This document shows, in pieces, positions 32,457-39,811 of a DNA stretch of 48,110 nucleotides. Within the stretch, counting starts at the first letter, position 1. Each line of letters begins with the position of its first letter. The position numbers and the translations under genes are program-made. This DNA comes from Eubacterium sp. (lineage in GTDB: Bacteria; Bacillota; Clostridia; Lachnospirales; Lachnospiraceae). The stretch is from assembly GCA_017433615.1 (NCBI GenBank), contig JAFRGW010000066.1, forward strand, positions 1 to 48,110. The letters run 5' to 3'. The notes beneath the pieces were generated by a model, which saw nothing but the letters and a program-made list of their open reading frames with translations, was not told where the DNA came from and did not search any database.

Positions 32457-33473
32457 ATGAAAGAATTACAGATTGGTGTTGTCGGACTCGGAGCAATCGG
32501 AAGAGAGCACGTAAAGCGTCTGACAGAGCGTATTACAGGCTGCCGCGTCGTAGCAGTTTCTGAAGTGAACCAGGAAGTCGGCCGCAAGGTCGCTGAACAG
32601 TACGGTGCAAAGTTCTATGAGGACGGCGAAGAGCTGATCAACAGCCCGGAAGTTGAAGCTGTCATGGTTACCACATGGGATCCGGCACACGCACAGTATG
32701 TAATGGCCAGCATCAAGGCAGGCAAATATGTATTCTGTGAGAAACCGCTGGCAACAGAGGTTGCAGAGTGCGAAGAGATTATCAAGGCTGAGGAAGCATT
32801 TGGCAAGAGAATCGTCCAGGTCGGCTTCATGCGCCGCTTTGATCCGGGCTATGTAGAGCTGAAAAAGACGATCGAAGAAGGCAAGATCGGACTTCCGCTG
32901 ATCGTACATGCATGCCACAGAAATATGACACATGAAGCAACCATGACATCCGAGATGTCCATCAAGAACTCCGGTGTACACGAGATCGATGTACTTCGCT
33001 GGCTGCTGGATGATGACTATGTATCCGGCCAGGTTGTTCTGCCGCGCCAGAGCAGCATTTCTGCAAAGGAAGGCCTGCAGGATCCGCAGATCATGATGCT
33101 CCGCACAAAGAAGGGCATCTGCATCGATGTTGAGATCAGCCAGAGTTCAGGCTACGGCTATGATATCCAGTGTGAGGTTGTCGGTGATCTCGGAACAGCA
33201 AAACTGCCGGATCCGCCGCGTGTAATCACCAAGACAGACTGCACAAAGGCATCCGGAATTATGCCGGGCTGGGAGACCAGATTCATCGAGGCATACAACA
33301 TCGAGATGCAGGACTGGGTAGATACAGTGCTCGCAGATGAGACACCGCACGGTGCATCTGCTTGGGACGGCTACATGGCATGCCTGACCGCAACGATTCT
33401 CGGCGAGTGCCGCGCAGAAGGCGGAACAAGCAAAGAGATCACCCTTCCGGAGAAGCCGGAATTCTATAACTAA
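32457..33473 (+). CDS. Gfo/Idh/MocA-family oxidoreductase (inositol-dehydrogenase-like)
   Basis: This 338-residue enzyme has an N-terminal Rossmann GVVGLGAIGREHVKRL and the family EKP motif (FCEKPLATEV) carrying the catalytic Lys. The substrate domain contains the HEIDVLRWLL helix with His and Asp. It most resembles myo- or scyllo-inositol 2-dehydrogenases (IolG-like) and would oxidise a ring hydroxyl with NAD. GGGAGG precedes the ATG at 32457. Next to two zinc dehydrogenases and a dehydroquinate dehydratase it suggests stepwise oxidation of a cyclitol, possibly quinate or inositol. The substrate is inferred, not shown. Confidence 0.88.
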   Translation: MKELQIGVVGLGAIGREHVKRLTERITGCRVVAVSEVNQEVGRKVAEQYGAKFYEDGEELINSPEVEAVMVTTWDPAHAQYVMASIKAGKYVFCEKPLATEVAECEEIIKAEEAFGKRIVQVGFMRRFDPGYVELKKTIEEGKIGLPLIVHACHRNMTHEATMTSEMSIKNSGVHEIDVLRWLLDDDYVSGQVVLPRQSSISAKEGLQDPQIMMLRTKKGICIDVEISQSSGYGYDIQCEVVGDLGTAKLPDPPRVITKTDCTKASGIMPGWETRFIEAYNIEMQDWVDTVLADETPHGASAWDGYMACLTATILGECRAEGGTSKEITLPEKPEFYN

Positions 33474-33521
33474 TTACACAGAGCATTCACTGAGGTCGAT
33501 ATTGGGCGTTAAGAGAACTGT

Positions 33522-33569
33522 TGCGGACAGTCAGACAGTGCGAAGTAATAACTCTCAAAAATGTCCGCA
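33522..33569 (+). other. inverted repeat before the binding-protein gene
   Basis: TGCGGACA (33522-33529) and TGTCCGCA (33562-33569) are perfect complements 32 nt apart, ending 37 bp before the start codon. It may be an RNA stem or an operator. Confidence 0.4.
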
Positions 33570-33606
33570 TCAAAATAAATACCACACAATTAAAAAGGAG
33601 AAAGGT

Positions 33607-34932
33607 ATGAAAAAGAGATTTTTAGCAATCGCAATGGCAACGGCAATGGCAGCATCTATGCTGGCAGCATGCGGCGGCAGCAGCGACAGCGCATCTTCCG
33701 CAGCAGCATCTGCAGCATCTTCTGCAGCTTCTGAGGCAGCAGAGGCAGCATCATCTGCAGCATCTGAAGCAGCAGAGGCAGCATCAAGTGCAGTTTCTGA
33801 GGCAGCAGAGGCAGCATCATCTGCAGCATCTGAAGCAGCAGAAGAAGGAAGTGCTACAGCAGATGCAGCAGCAGAAGGCTGGGTTCTGAATATGGACGAC
33901 ATGCTTTCCGGTTCTCCGTTCGAGGGACTGACTCCGGCAGGCGACTACAAGTATCAGCTGATCGTTAAATCCTACTCCGCAAGCTTCTTCCAGGCAGTTC
34001 AGGAAGGTGCTGAGGCAGCAGCAGAAGAACTCGGCGTACAGCTTGACTGCAACGGCCCGAACACAGAGTCTGATATCGCTGACCAGGTTAACATGTTCAA
34101 CGCAGCAATCCTGAACGGCATGGACGGCGTTGCAATCGCTCCGTCAGATGCAAAGTCTATCCAGGATAACCTGCTGACAGCTATGGAAAAAAACGTTCCG
34201 ATCGTAGCATTCGACAGCGCAATTGACAACGCGCCGGAAGGCTCCGTCCTTGCAACAGTTGCAACAGACAGCCCGGCAGCAGGTAAGATCGGTGCAGAAA
34301 ACGTGTACAACGCAGTTTCCTACAAAGTTGAAAATGCAGATGCTCCGATTCGTATCGGCATGATTGCACAGGATAACACTTCCAGAAGTAACTCCGAGCG
34401 TGGCATGGGCTTCGTAGACGGAATCATCGAGCTTGGTAAGGCTGACGGTTATAAAGTGGCAGTCACAGGTACAGACTTCTTCGTAAATGGCTGCACAGAC
34501 AAAGGCGACGAGAATGACTGCGACATCATCGTAGAGTGCCGTGTTCCGTCCGTAACTACAGTTGACCAGTGCGCAAACGAGGTTTCCGCAGTCCTGAATA
34601 AGGAAGACACAGTTGCAGTCTTCGGAACAAACCAGACTGTTACAGAAGGTATCATCCAGGCGAACAACAACCTGAACAAGCTTTCCAATGATCCGGAGAC
34701 TGGTATCCTTGGAACAGGCTTCGATGCAGGCGCAGTTATCAAAGACGCTATCGCAAGCGGGACACTGTATGGATGTGTTACACAGATGCCGTACGCAATG
34801 GGTTACTACACCATCGCAACAATGGTCGCAAACAACAACGGCGACGAGGTAGGCGATCTCCCGATTCCGGCTTACTGGTACAACGCAGATAACATGGACG
34901 ATCCGCTTATCGCTCCGAACCTGTATGACTAA
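33607..34932 (+). CDS. sugar-type ABC transporter substrate-binding lipoprotein (no partner genes)
   Basis: This 441-residue protein starts MKKRFLAIAMATAMAASMLA with Cys at about 21. A linker of about 60 residues follows, made of repeated Ser/Ala/Glu units (SSAASEAAEAA). A type I periplasmic-binding domain follows (about 95-441; YQLIVKSYSASFFQAVQEGA opening, AIAPSDAKSI, FDSAIDNAPEGS, VFGTNQTVTEGI). Such proteins capture sugars or cyclitols for ABC importers. No ATPase or permease gene is nearby; a terminator follows. It may serve a transporter encoded elsewhere. AAAAGGAG precedes the ATG; upstream in-frame codons lack a ribosome site. Confidence 0.9.
   Translation: MKKRFLAIAMATAMAASMLAACGGSSDSASSAAASAASSAASEAAEAASSAASEAAEAASSAVSEAAEAASSAASEAAEEGSATADAAAEGWVLNMDDMLSGSPFEGLTPAGDYKYQLIVKSYSASFFQAVQEGAEAAAEELGVQLDCNGPNTESDIADQVNMFNAAILNGMDGVAIAPSDAKSIQDNLLTAMEKNVPIVAFDSAIDNAPEGSVLATVATDSPAAGKIGAENVYNAVSYKVENADAPIRIGMIAQDNTSRSNSERGMGFVDGIIELGKADGYKVAVTGTDFFVNGCTDKGDENDCDIIVECRVPSVTTVDQCANEVSAVLNKEDTVAVFGTNQTVTEGIIQANNNLNKLSNDPETGILGTGFDAGAVIKDAIASGTLYGCVTQMPYAMGYYTIATMVANNNGDEVGDLPIPAYWYNADNMDDPLIAPNLYD
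33715..33846 (+). repeat. in-gene 66-bp tandem repeat encoding the Ala/Ser/Glu linker
   Basis: Two near-identical copies of a 66-bp block, built from 33-bp subunits (TCTGARGCAGCAGAGGCAGC core), encode the lipoprotein linker. The period is a multiple of three, so unit number can vary without a frameshift. Confidence 0.7.
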
Positions 34933-35000
34933 TCTTTTTAGAAAAATCATAACTGGATCAGAAAGTGGCTTATATCTGAAAAAGTGAGATAGCAAGACTT

Positions 35001-35036
35001 ACGGGAGAGGAGAAAATCCTCTCCCGTTTGTTTTTG
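35001..35036 (+). terminator. terminator after the binding-protein gene
   Basis: ACGGGAGAGGA (35001-35011) pairs perfectly with TCCTCTCCCGT (35017-35027) and is followed by TTGTTTTT. Confidence 0.9.
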
Positions 35037-35070
35037 TAAACAGGTTTGTTTTGTAACACAGGAGAAGACA

Positions 35071-36108
35071 ATGAGCAAAGCAGGCACAATGAAAGCAATC
35101 GTTTTTCAGGATACCGGAAAATTCGTCTATACAGACCGGCCGGTTCCGGAGATCAGCAGACCGGATGATGTAAAATTCAGAATTCTTGCAGCCAGTATCT
35201 GCGGCTCTGATGTCCAGATGCTTGCAGATCCGCCGGGACACATCGCGACAAAAGGAATCATCCTCGGGCATGAATGTGTCGGAGAGGTAGTCGAAACCGG
35301 CATGGCAGTCCACAGCCTGAAGCCGGGCGATAAAGTGATTTTTGACAACAATCTGACCTGCGGCATCTGCCCGGCCTGCAAGTCAGGCCATTCGAATATG
35401 TGTGCCAATATGGAAAGTATGGGGTCCATGACAGATGGCATTTTCTGTGAATATGCGGTGGCGCCGGCGCGTGCATTTGAGAAGATCCCGATGAATACGG
35501 ACATCAGAAAGGCTGTTCTGGCAGAACCGATGACGATGGTGCTGAGCGCGGTCAAGAAACTGCGCGTTGTTCCGGGATGCACCTGCGCGGTGCTTGGCGG
35601 AGGGCCGCTGGGGATGATGTTTGCCCGCTTTCTGAAGATGCGGGGCGCCGGCAAAGTAATTCTTTCCGAAGTCAGTCCGTTCCGTTCTTCTTTTGCAGCT
35701 GCAAATGGTGTTGATGTGACCGTAAATCCCATGAAAGATGATCTGGAACAGATTGTCCTTTCTGAGACTGAACAGATGGGTGCGGATATCGTTGTTGACG
35801 CAGTCGGCAGTCTGATGGGCGATGCGGTTGCAATTGCACGTCCGGCCGGAACCGTGATGCTTTTTGGTATGAACGCGAAGGCACATACGGATCTGGCGCA
35901 GTATCAGATTACAATGAAGGATCTGACCGTGCTGGGAAATTATATTGCGGTCAATACATTGGGGGATGTGGCGAATCTGCTGAAACATGACCAGGCGGAT
36001 TTCTCGGGACTGATCACACATGAACTTCCGTTAAAAGATTTCGGAACCGGACTTGCAGCAATTCGCAATGGCGAGGCGATGAAAGTTGTATTGTATCCAG
36101 AACAATAA
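35071..36108 (+). CDS. zinc-dependent medium-chain dehydrogenase (third copy)
   Basis: This 345-residue enzyme has ICGSDVQML and ILGHECVGE zinc motifs, the structural Cys cluster LTCGICPACKSGHSNMC and Rossmann GGGPLGMMF. It is a paralogue of the protein at 31406 (same length, DPP and DNN landmarks, same ITHELPLKDFGTGLAA end). It lies behind the terminator at 35036 and has its own ribosome site (AGGAG). Its codon bias is milder than that of the 28-35 kb genes, so it may be a separately regulated version acting on a related substrate. The GntR-LacI regulator gene follows after 134 bp. Confidence 0.9.
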   Translation: MSKAGTMKAIVFQDTGKFVYTDRPVPEISRPDDVKFRILAASICGSDVQMLADPPGHIATKGIILGHECVGEVVETGMAVHSLKPGDKVIFDNNLTCGICPACKSGHSNMCANMESMGSMTDGIFCEYAVAPARAFEKIPMNTDIRKAVLAEPMTMVLSAVKKLRVVPGCTCAVLGGGPLGMMFARFLKMRGAGKVILSEVSPFRSSFAAANGVDVTVNPMKDDLEQIVLSETEQMGADIVVDAVGSLMGDAVAIARPAGTVMLFGMNAKAHTDLAQYQITMKDLTVLGNYIAVNTLGDVANLLKHDQADFSGLITHELPLKDFGTGLAAIRNGEAMKVVLYPEQ

Positions 36109-36153
36109 AACGTTCTATTTTTGCTTGACAATTCATTCGGTTTTGGGGTATCT

Positions 36154-36162
36154 TGCTATAAG
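36154..36162 (+). promoter_or_regulatory. extended -10 promoter of the GntR-LacI regulator gene
   Basis: TG-C-TATAAG forms an extended -10. A perfect TTGACA lies at 36125-36130, too far (26 bp) to pair well, so initiation probably relies on the extended element. A TATCTT at 36149 is an alternative 18 bp from the TTGACA. Confidence 0.45.
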
Positions 36163-36242
36163 AGTTTTGGTGTGCATGCTTGTAGTTGCTTTTGAAATCG
36201 CCAAAATCATACATAAATTTTTGATAAACGGGTGGTGACACG

Positions 36243-37370
36243 ATGGCTTATTTCAAATATAAACAGGTTGCAGACCAGCTTTTGGAGGCAATCCAGAACG
36301 GAATATATAAACCAGGAGATAAGATCCCGAAGGAAGAAGAACTGTGTGCGCAATTCAATGTAGGGCGGCAGACGCTCCGCAGTGCGGTATCGCAGCTTGA
36401 AGAGTCCGGATATCTGAAGCGGGTGCAGGGAAGCGGAACTTATGTATGCGATCCGAATGCATCAGATCCGGCAGCGGAAAACGGAGATGAAAATCCGGTC
36501 AGCTTCATGCCGGCAGGCAATCCGGGCGTGATCGCTCTGGTTATGATGAACAGTGAAAACTATGTTTTCCTGGATCTTATGCGCGGTATTTCTGATTATC
36601 TGATGGAGCAGGGATATGTGCTGACAACAATGATGACAGACGGTGATTATGAGCGGGAACGTATCGCACTGGAGAATCTCTTACAGAATCCGCCTGCGGG
36701 CATTCTGCTGGAGCCGGTCTGGCCGCGTGTTCTTTCCGTGAATGAATCGCTGCTCAAAGAAGTGTCTCAAAAAATCCCCTGCCTGCTGCTGCATTCGGAC
36801 GCGACGGATTTATTTCCGGCCTATCCGCTGCGTGACTGCGACGGTATGTATAAAATGACGGAGTACCTTCTGGAACTGGGTCACAAAAAAATCGGGACGC
36901 TGTTTTCGTTTGATGAAACGACCGGTCAGAACCGCTATCTGGGCTGCATGCACGCTCTGCGTGATCATGGTATGGCGCAGACAAGAGAACGCACGGTATG
37001 GTTTGAACATTCCAGAGCAGAAGATCTGTTTGAGCCGGGCGGAAGCATCGGAATTGACAGAATGCTGAAAGATGTTACGGCAGTGCTGTGTCATGACGAC
37101 CGTATCGCCTACCGGCTGATACAGTATCTGCAGGACAGAGGGATCCGTGTACCGGAAGACATTTCTGTCTGCGGATATGATGACAGTTCCTATGCAACCA
37201 TGGATCTTCCGCTCACTACGGTCCGATATGACGGAAAGTACTACGGAAGACGTGCAGCAGAGACGCTGCTGCAGATGGTCCGTCAGCCGGGAACAGATCT
37301 CTCCGGCATGCACGTCAAGGAGCCGGAGCTGATCATCCGTGAATCCACAGCACCTCCGAAAGCTGTGTGA
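36243..37370 (+). CDS. AraR-like regulator (GntR winged helix fused to LacI-type sugar-binding domain)
   Basis: This 375-residue protein has an N-terminal GntR domain (about 1-68; IPKEEELCAQFNVGRQTLRS). It is joined to a LacI/type I periplasmic-binding effector domain (about 95-370; GVIALVMMN, LLLHSDA, YRLIQYLQDRGIRVPEDISV, then SVCGYDDSSYATMDLPLTTV). This is the architecture of AraR of Bacillus, which binds sugars such as L-arabinose. The effector here is not known but should be a sugar or cyclitol. Position suggests it controls the dehydrogenase genes to its left or the fucose genes to its right. Confidence 0.88.
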   Translation: MAYFKYKQVADQLLEAIQNGIYKPGDKIPKEEELCAQFNVGRQTLRSAVSQLEESGYLKRVQGSGTYVCDPNASDPAAENGDENPVSFMPAGNPGVIALVMMNSENYVFLDLMRGISDYLMEQGYVLTTMMTDGDYERERIALENLLQNPPAGILLEPVWPRVLSVNESLLKEVSQKIPCLLLHSDATDLFPAYPLRDCDGMYKMTEYLLELGHKKIGTLFSFDETTGQNRYLGCMHALRDHGMAQTRERTVWFEHSRAEDLFEPGGSIGIDRMLKDVTAVLCHDDRIAYRLIQYLQDRGIRVPEDISVCGYDDSSYATMDLPLTTVRYDGKYYGRRAAETLLQMVRQPGTDLSGMHVKEPELIIRESTAPPKAV

Positions 37371-37417
37371 ATCTGGTTTCCGGCCAGTTCTGATTACAGG
37401 CGGTCCGGGAGGGTTTC

Positions 37418-38269
37418 CTATACAAATTTCTGGCTCAGGTATGCGGTGGGTGTAACCCCTTTCTCTTTTTTGAAGCATCGTGAAAAATAAGCAGGGTCAT
37501 GGAATCCGCATTTCCAGGCGGTCTCCGGAATGCTGCGCATGCGCGTCGCGAGCATTTCGCAGGCGCACTCGATCCGGTAGTAGCGAAGATAGTCGACAGG
37601 CGTCCGGCCGGTATAATTCTTAAATAACCGGCACAGGTAGTTCGGATTCAGTCCTGCAGCGCGGGAAATATCTTCCAGTTCTATGTGTTCGCTATAATGT
37701 TCTTCAATATAAGATAATGCATTTTTGACAGGCTCCGGGCTTCCGGAGCCTTCATTTGTATCTTCAGAACGAACGATCTGTTCCTGCACCAGTGTGCCGA
37801 GCAGTTGATAAAGACAGCTCTGCACAAAGAATTCATAACCTTTCGGGCGGGACTGCAGGCAGGCGCAAAGCTGCCGGGTGATTATTTCCACAGAAGTTTC
37901 CGGCCCGAACAGATGTTGCCGCAGGGAGATTGTGTGGTTCATCATCCGCTGAATGACCGGCGCGCAGAGATGCCGGCTGACCAGAAGCATGCGCGGATGA
38001 AATACAACACATTCATAGTGGCAGTTTTCCGGCGTGCCGCCGTGCAGCACACCGCCGGGAAGCAGGAGGCAGTCTCTTTCGTTCATTCTGTAATCGGTTC
38101 CGTCCGCAGTGACCAGAAAAGATCCCTGAGTCACTGAGATCAGCTCATATTCATTGTGCCAGTGAAAGGGCATGACATAGCGCGGCGCGTGTGGATTTTC
38201 GGAATAGTAGGCGATCGGAAAATTAAAATCGCCGTGCTGCCTTTTTTCGCGGTAATCCAGATATTTCAC
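37418..38269 (-). CDS. AraC-family regulator, divergent from the fucose operon
   Basis: This 283-residue protein starts at GTG 38269, which has AAGGAG 9 nt upstream. The in-frame ATG at 38311 would add 14 residues but lacks a ribosome site. The N-terminal cupin domain has the HWHNEYELISV metal-type motif. The C-terminal double helix-turn-helix covers DISRAAGLNPNYLCRLFKNY and the GFHDPAYFSRCFKKEKGVTP signature. Such regulators usually activate the neighbouring sugar operon when the sugar binds the cupin. It reads away from fucU. Two 21-bp direct repeats between the genes are its probable sites. Confidence 0.9.
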   Translation of the reverse strand: MKYLDYREKRQHGDFNFPIAYYSENPHAPRYVMPFHWHNEYELISVTQGSFLVTADGTDYRMNERDCLLLPGGVLHGGTPENCHYECVVFHPRMLLVSRHLCAPVIQRMMNHTISLRQHLFGPETSVEIITRQLCACLQSRPKGYEFFVQSCLYQLLGTLVQEQIVRSEDTNEGSGSPEPVKNALSYIEEHYSEHIELEDISRAAGLNPNYLCRLFKNYTGRTPVDYLRYYRIECACEMLATRMRSIPETAWKCGFHDPAYFSRCFKKEKGVTPTAYLSQKFV

Positions 38270-38384
38270 AGGTCTGAGCTCCTTACGATAATGATCATAA
38301 CTACAATCCATTCACCCGCCGGCAGGTACGCCTGCACGGCTTCTGAAATTTGGCACTATAGTCATTATATTATATCCTAAAAAG

Positions 38385-38405
38385 TGAATATTGTCCTGTA
38401 AGAAG
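38385..38405 (+). promoter_or_regulatory. AraC-type direct repeat, upstream copy
   Basis: This 21-bp sequence starts TGAATATT and ends TGTAAGAAG. It matches the copy at 38461-38481 in 18 of 21 positions. It lies about 48-68 bp upstream of the inferred fucU transcription start, the usual place for an AraC-type activator. Confidence 0.55.
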
Positions 38406-38418
38406 ATAATAATATTCC

Positions 38419-38446
38419 TTGTTTTAGATGGATTTATCCCTATAAT
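38419..38446 (+). promoter_or_regulatory. promoter of the fucose operon
   Basis: TTGTTT (38419-38424) and TATAAT (38441-38446) have a 16-bp spacer. The start should be near 38453. Confidence 0.7.
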
Positions 38447-38460
38447 TAATTCTGTAGAGA

Positions 38461-38481
38461 TGAATATTTTCATGTAAGGAG
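38461..38481 (+). promoter_or_regulatory. AraC-type direct repeat, downstream copy overlapping the fucU ribosome site
   Basis: This second 21-bp copy has the same orientation and lies 76 bp from the first. It covers about +8 to +28 and includes the AAGGAG of fucU. Binding here could repress in the absence of inducer. Part of the match may reflect the ribosome site itself. Confidence 0.45.
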
Positions 38482-38488
38482 CAAGATC

Positions 38489-38923
38489 ATGCTGAAAGGA
38501 ATTCCGAAAATACTTTCACCTGAATTATTAAAGGTACTCGCAGAAATGGGACACAGTGACAGGATTGTCATCGGAGACGGCAATTTCCCGGCCGAGTCCA
38601 TGGGCAAAAATGCAATCGTCATCCGGATGGACGGGCACGGCGTCCCCGAGATTCTGGACGCGATCCTGCAGCTGTTCCCGCTGGATGCCTATGTAGAGCA
38701 CCCGGTGAATCTGATGGAAGTCATGCCCGGGGACACAGTGGAAACACCGATCTGGGAGACGTATAAAGAGATCATTGCAAAACATGATGATCGCGGCGCG
38801 GATGCTGTCGGAACGATCGAGCGCTTCGCATTTTACGAAGAGGCGAAAAAGGCGTATGCTGTAATTGCAACCGGGGAATCGGCGCTGTATGCAAATGTGA
38901 TTTTGCAGAAGGGAACGATTTAA
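38489..38923 (+). CDS. fucU: L-fucose mutarotase (RbsD/FucU family)
   Basis: This 144-residue protein is close to FucU across its length: LSPELLKVLAEMGHSDRIVI at the N-terminus, GDGNFPAES, PVNLMEVMPGDT, and the C-terminal RFAFYEEAKKAYAVIATGE with the conserved Tyr and Glu. It converts alpha- and beta-anomers of L-fucose so that the isomerase receives its preferred form. It is the first gene of the fucose operon, with AAGGAG before the ATG and fucA 37 bp downstream. Confidence 0.93.
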   Translation: MLKGIPKILSPELLKVLAEMGHSDRIVIGDGNFPAESMGKNAIVIRMDGHGVPEILDAILQLFPLDAYVEHPVNLMEVMPGDTVETPIWETYKEIIAKHDDRGADAVGTIERFAFYEEAKKAYAVIATGESALYANVILQKGTI

Positions 38924-38960
38924 GTAATAACAGGAATTAAGAGAAGAGGAGAAAAGAAAT

Positions 38961-39647
38961 ATGAAGATGCAGAAGGCGCGTGAACAGATTGTCGCATATG
39001 GTAACCGCATGATCGCGGACCGTCTGACACTGGGAACGTCGGGCAACCTGAGTATCTATGATCCGGCAGAGGGACTGATGGCCATCAGCCCGTCTGGTGT
39101 GGCATACGCCGACACAAAGCCGGAGGATATCGTCATCATGGATCTGGACGGCAATATTGTCGAAGGTGACAAGAAGCCTTCCAGCGAGCATGAGCTGCAC
39201 AGTGTTTTTTACCGCAATAAGAAAGATGTCTGCGCGGTCGTACATGCGCACTCCATGTACTGCACGACACTTGCATGCATGGGAAAACCGCTGCAGTCTG
39301 TACACTATGCGCTGGCTGAGGCTCTGACCGACACGATTCCGATGGTGCCGTATTACACATATGGAACACAGGCGCTGGCAGACGGTGTCGCAGAGGCAAT
39401 CAAAGGTTCAGAGAGCAGAGGTGTTCTCCTTGCGAACCACGGCATGATTGCCTGCAGTGAGACGATGCAGAGCGCCTACGGTCTGGCACTGACCATGGAG
39501 TGGTGTGCAGAGGTTGAGTGGCGCGCACTCGCAGCCGGCGGCATGAACGTGCTGACAGCGGAGCAGATGGCAGAAGTCATGGAGAAGTATAAAACGTACG
39601 GACAGGTCCGGGAAGACGGATCCAGACCGCGCGGTTACAATGGATAA
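38961..39647 (+). CDS. fucA: L-fuculose-phosphate aldolase (class II)
   Basis: This 228-residue class II aldolase has the TSGNLSIYD start and the zinc site from Glu in SSEHELH and His pair in VVHAHSMYC. A further His in LLANHGMIA completes the zinc site. It splits L-fuculose 1-phosphate into dihydroxyacetone phosphate and L-lactaldehyde. Length and motifs match E. coli FucA (215 residues). It lies between fucU and fucI. An AGGAG site precedes the ATG, and a second Met two codons later is possible. Confidence 0.92.
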   Translation: MKMQKAREQIVAYGNRMIADRLTLGTSGNLSIYDPAEGLMAISPSGVAYADTKPEDIVIMDLDGNIVEGDKKPSSEHELHSVFYRNKKDVCAVVHAHSMYCTTLACMGKPLQSVHYALAEALTDTIPMVPYYTYGTQALADGVAEAIKGSESRGVLLANHGMIACSETMQSAYGLALTMEWCAEVEWRALAAGGMNVLTAEQMAEVMEKYKTYGQVREDGSRPRGYNG

Positions 39648-39674
39648 TGAAATTGGCCGGTTGAACGGATCTGT

Positions 39675-39766
39675 CTCAGGCACGCTTTCGCTGCCGCATC
39701 CTCGCAGCGGTACGAAACTCCCGCCGTGCGGATCGTTAAGGACCGGCGGGATTCGAAGCACCTGAG
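39675..39766 (+). ncRNA. multi-stem RNA structure between fucA and fucI
   Basis: Closing stem: CTCAGG (39675-39680) with CCTGAG (39761-39766) and GCTTTCG (39684-39690) with CGAAGC (39754-39759). Inside are two hairpins: CTGC/GCAG (39691-39694/39704-39707) and CCCGCC/GGCGGG (39720-39725/39745-39750). This forms a three-way junction. TTTCG (39686-39690) can instead pair with CGAAA (39713-39717), an exclusive alternative fold. There is no T-run. It ends 45 nt before the fucI start. A regulatory or processing role is inferred. Confidence 0.5.
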
Positions 39767-39811
39767 ATCTGATCGGTTGATCTGGCAGAGAAGAGAAAGG
39801 AGAATAAGGAA

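Noticed and set aside
33607-36108. A complete ABC sugar importer operon
   Set aside because: Only the binding lipoprotein is present. The next gene is a dehydrogenase behind a terminator, and no ATPase or permease is seen.
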